Source: JAZDOH01 sp043798815 | GTDB taxonomy: Bacteria; Patescibacteriota; Gracilibacteria; UM-FILTER-43-11 | DNA length: 5,090 nt | Assembly (NCBI GenBank): GCA_043798815.1 | Contig: JAZDOH010000025.1 | Span: 1 to 5,090 of the forward strand | Direction: 5' to 3' | Part shown: positions 4,446 to 5,090 of the stretch, piece by piece | How positions within the stretch are numbered: the first letter of the stretch is position 1 | Layout: each line of letters begins with the position of its first letter | The notes under the pieces: model-generated | Seen by the model: only the letters and a program-made list of their open reading frames with translations | Told to the model about the DNA's origin: nothing | Databases searched by the model: none | Made by a program: the position numbers and the translations under genes

Positions 4446-5090
4446 ATGAAACCTGTTCCCGTTTCCCATAGAGGCTCCGTTTCACCTTTCGAGGCCGCAA
4501 AAGCAGGCAGGGAATCTTTTGTATCCCGCCTCCAAACTCTTTGCGATCTCGCCCTCCGTTCCCGCATGAAAATCAGTGAGCTGGTGACACGCTTTAAAGA
4601 ACTCGCCGACTCTTTTCACCTGCCCCGGATTCTCCGCCCACGTCTTTGGAAACTGTTTGCGGCGGGAGCTTTAGCCATGGCATGCGGAGGAGATTCCGGA
4701 AACAACCCCGCTGATGACATGGATCCCGGTAATCCCGCTCCGGACGGAGGGGCGGATGTGTTCCGGCCAACGGAAGACGGGCCTGACGCTGACGCGGATA
4801 CGGATGCCGGCATTCCCCCTTCCGCCTGCACCAAAGAAGACGACGACGGTTTCCTCGCCTTGGGCCTTGTGAACCCGAAAGCCAAAAAACCGGCCAGGAT
4901 CGTCATCCCGTATAATGAAACGTTCCCCGAGTATGAAGGGGATACCGTCACCGCGGAACCGGACACCTTCGGCCGCGCCGCCTGCATCAAGGTCGCCGTC
5001 GGCCAGAGTACCGGCCCCGCCCCCGGAGAATCCCGGTGGATAACCGCCCAGGGTCTTGAGGTCTTCGCCGTTCCCGACCCTCCGGATCCC
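4446..5090 (+). CDS. Asp-rich probable lipoprotein or exported protein of unknown function, 3' end cut by window edge
   Basis: From the ATG at 4446 the frame is open for 215 codons to the window edge. Residues 1-65 are basic and amphipathic, 66-79 form a short hydrophobic stretch (RLWKLFAAGALAMA), and C80 follows in LAMAC, a lipobox-like motif with atypical Ala at -3 and Met at -2. Next comes a Gly/Asp/Pro/Asn-rich acidic linker (81-125, including DADADTDAG), as in surface lipoprotein tethers. After it, residues about 126-215 look like a small beta-rich extracellular domain (FLALGLVNP, ARIVIPYNETFPEYEGDTV, ACIKVAVG, GLEVFAVP) with C128 and C180 available for a disulfide. I do not recognise the family. 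The N-region is unusually long; an internal ATG at 4566 (M41) would give a more normal 39-residue leader. It is strikingly GC-richer than the ATPase gene upstream. Neither start has an SD sequence; AAAGAAA before 4446 is the nearest A-rich match. Confidence 0.75.
   Translation, partial: MKPVPVSHRGSVSPFEAAKAGRESFVSRLQTLCDLALRSRMKISELVTRFKELADSFHLPRILRPRLWKLFAAGALAMACGGDSGNNPADDMDPGNPAPDGGADVFRPTEDGPDADADTDAGIPPSACTKEDDDGFLALGLVNPKAKKPARIVIPYNETFPEYEGDTVTAEPDTFGRAACIKVAVGQSTGPAPGESRWITAQGLEVFAVPDPPDP

Noticed and set aside
4616..4990. Minus-strand open frame of 124 codons, Ser/Ala/Gly/Pro-rich
   Set aside because: It is a shadow of GC-rich coding DNA. The plus frame is open for 215 codons with an export signal and sensible amino acid use, so plus is preferred.

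Overview
The window looks like chromosomal DNA of an uncultured or poorly sampled bacterium. It is a run of housekeeping-type genes with one AT-rich insert-like gene and the start of a surface protein gene. All six reading frames I accept are intact. None of the six start codons has a recognisable Shine-Dalgarno sequence, although promoter-like TTGACA/TATAAT-type sequences are present. SD-poor translation together with PEGA-domain and DUF4143 ATPase genes would fit a candidate-phylum (for example Patescibacteria-like) genome, but this is only an inference and no marker gene settles it.

Left part (1-1501): a divergent pair. On the minus strand is the N-terminal 290 residues of a dGTP triphosphohydrolase (HD superfamily), cut by the window edge. 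On the plus strand is a small membrane protein of the CTP-dependent polyprenol/diacylglycerol kinase (DGK1/SEC59-like) family. Their 49-bp intergenic gap contains a TATNATA-type symmetric -10 element that could fire in both directions.

Middle part (1502-2979): a clear promoter (TTGACA, 17 bp, TAATAT) with a 16-bp near-palindrome over its -35 and spacer. It is followed by a leader carrying two tandem GC-rich hairpins. It then drives a two-gene unit: a YraN/UPF0102 nuclease-like protein and, overlapping or 2 nt downstream, a membrane-anchored PEGA-domain protein with a beta-propeller-like C-terminal part.

Right part (2980-5090): an AT-rich gap with an 11-bp inverted repeat leads into a markedly AT-richer gene for an AAA+ ATPase with a C-terminal DUF4143/PD-(D/E)XK-like domain, probably acquired. 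After it come two candidate promoters with foldable leader sequence, then the first 215 codons of a GC-rich, Asp-rich, probably lipid-anchored or exported protein of unknown function that runs off the right edge.

I saw no tRNA, rRNA, CRISPR array, transposase or convincing intrinsic terminator. The most unusual points are the uniform absence of SD sites, the layered regulatory structure ahead of yraN, the compositional island at 3000-4276, and the long-N-region secreted protein at the right end.
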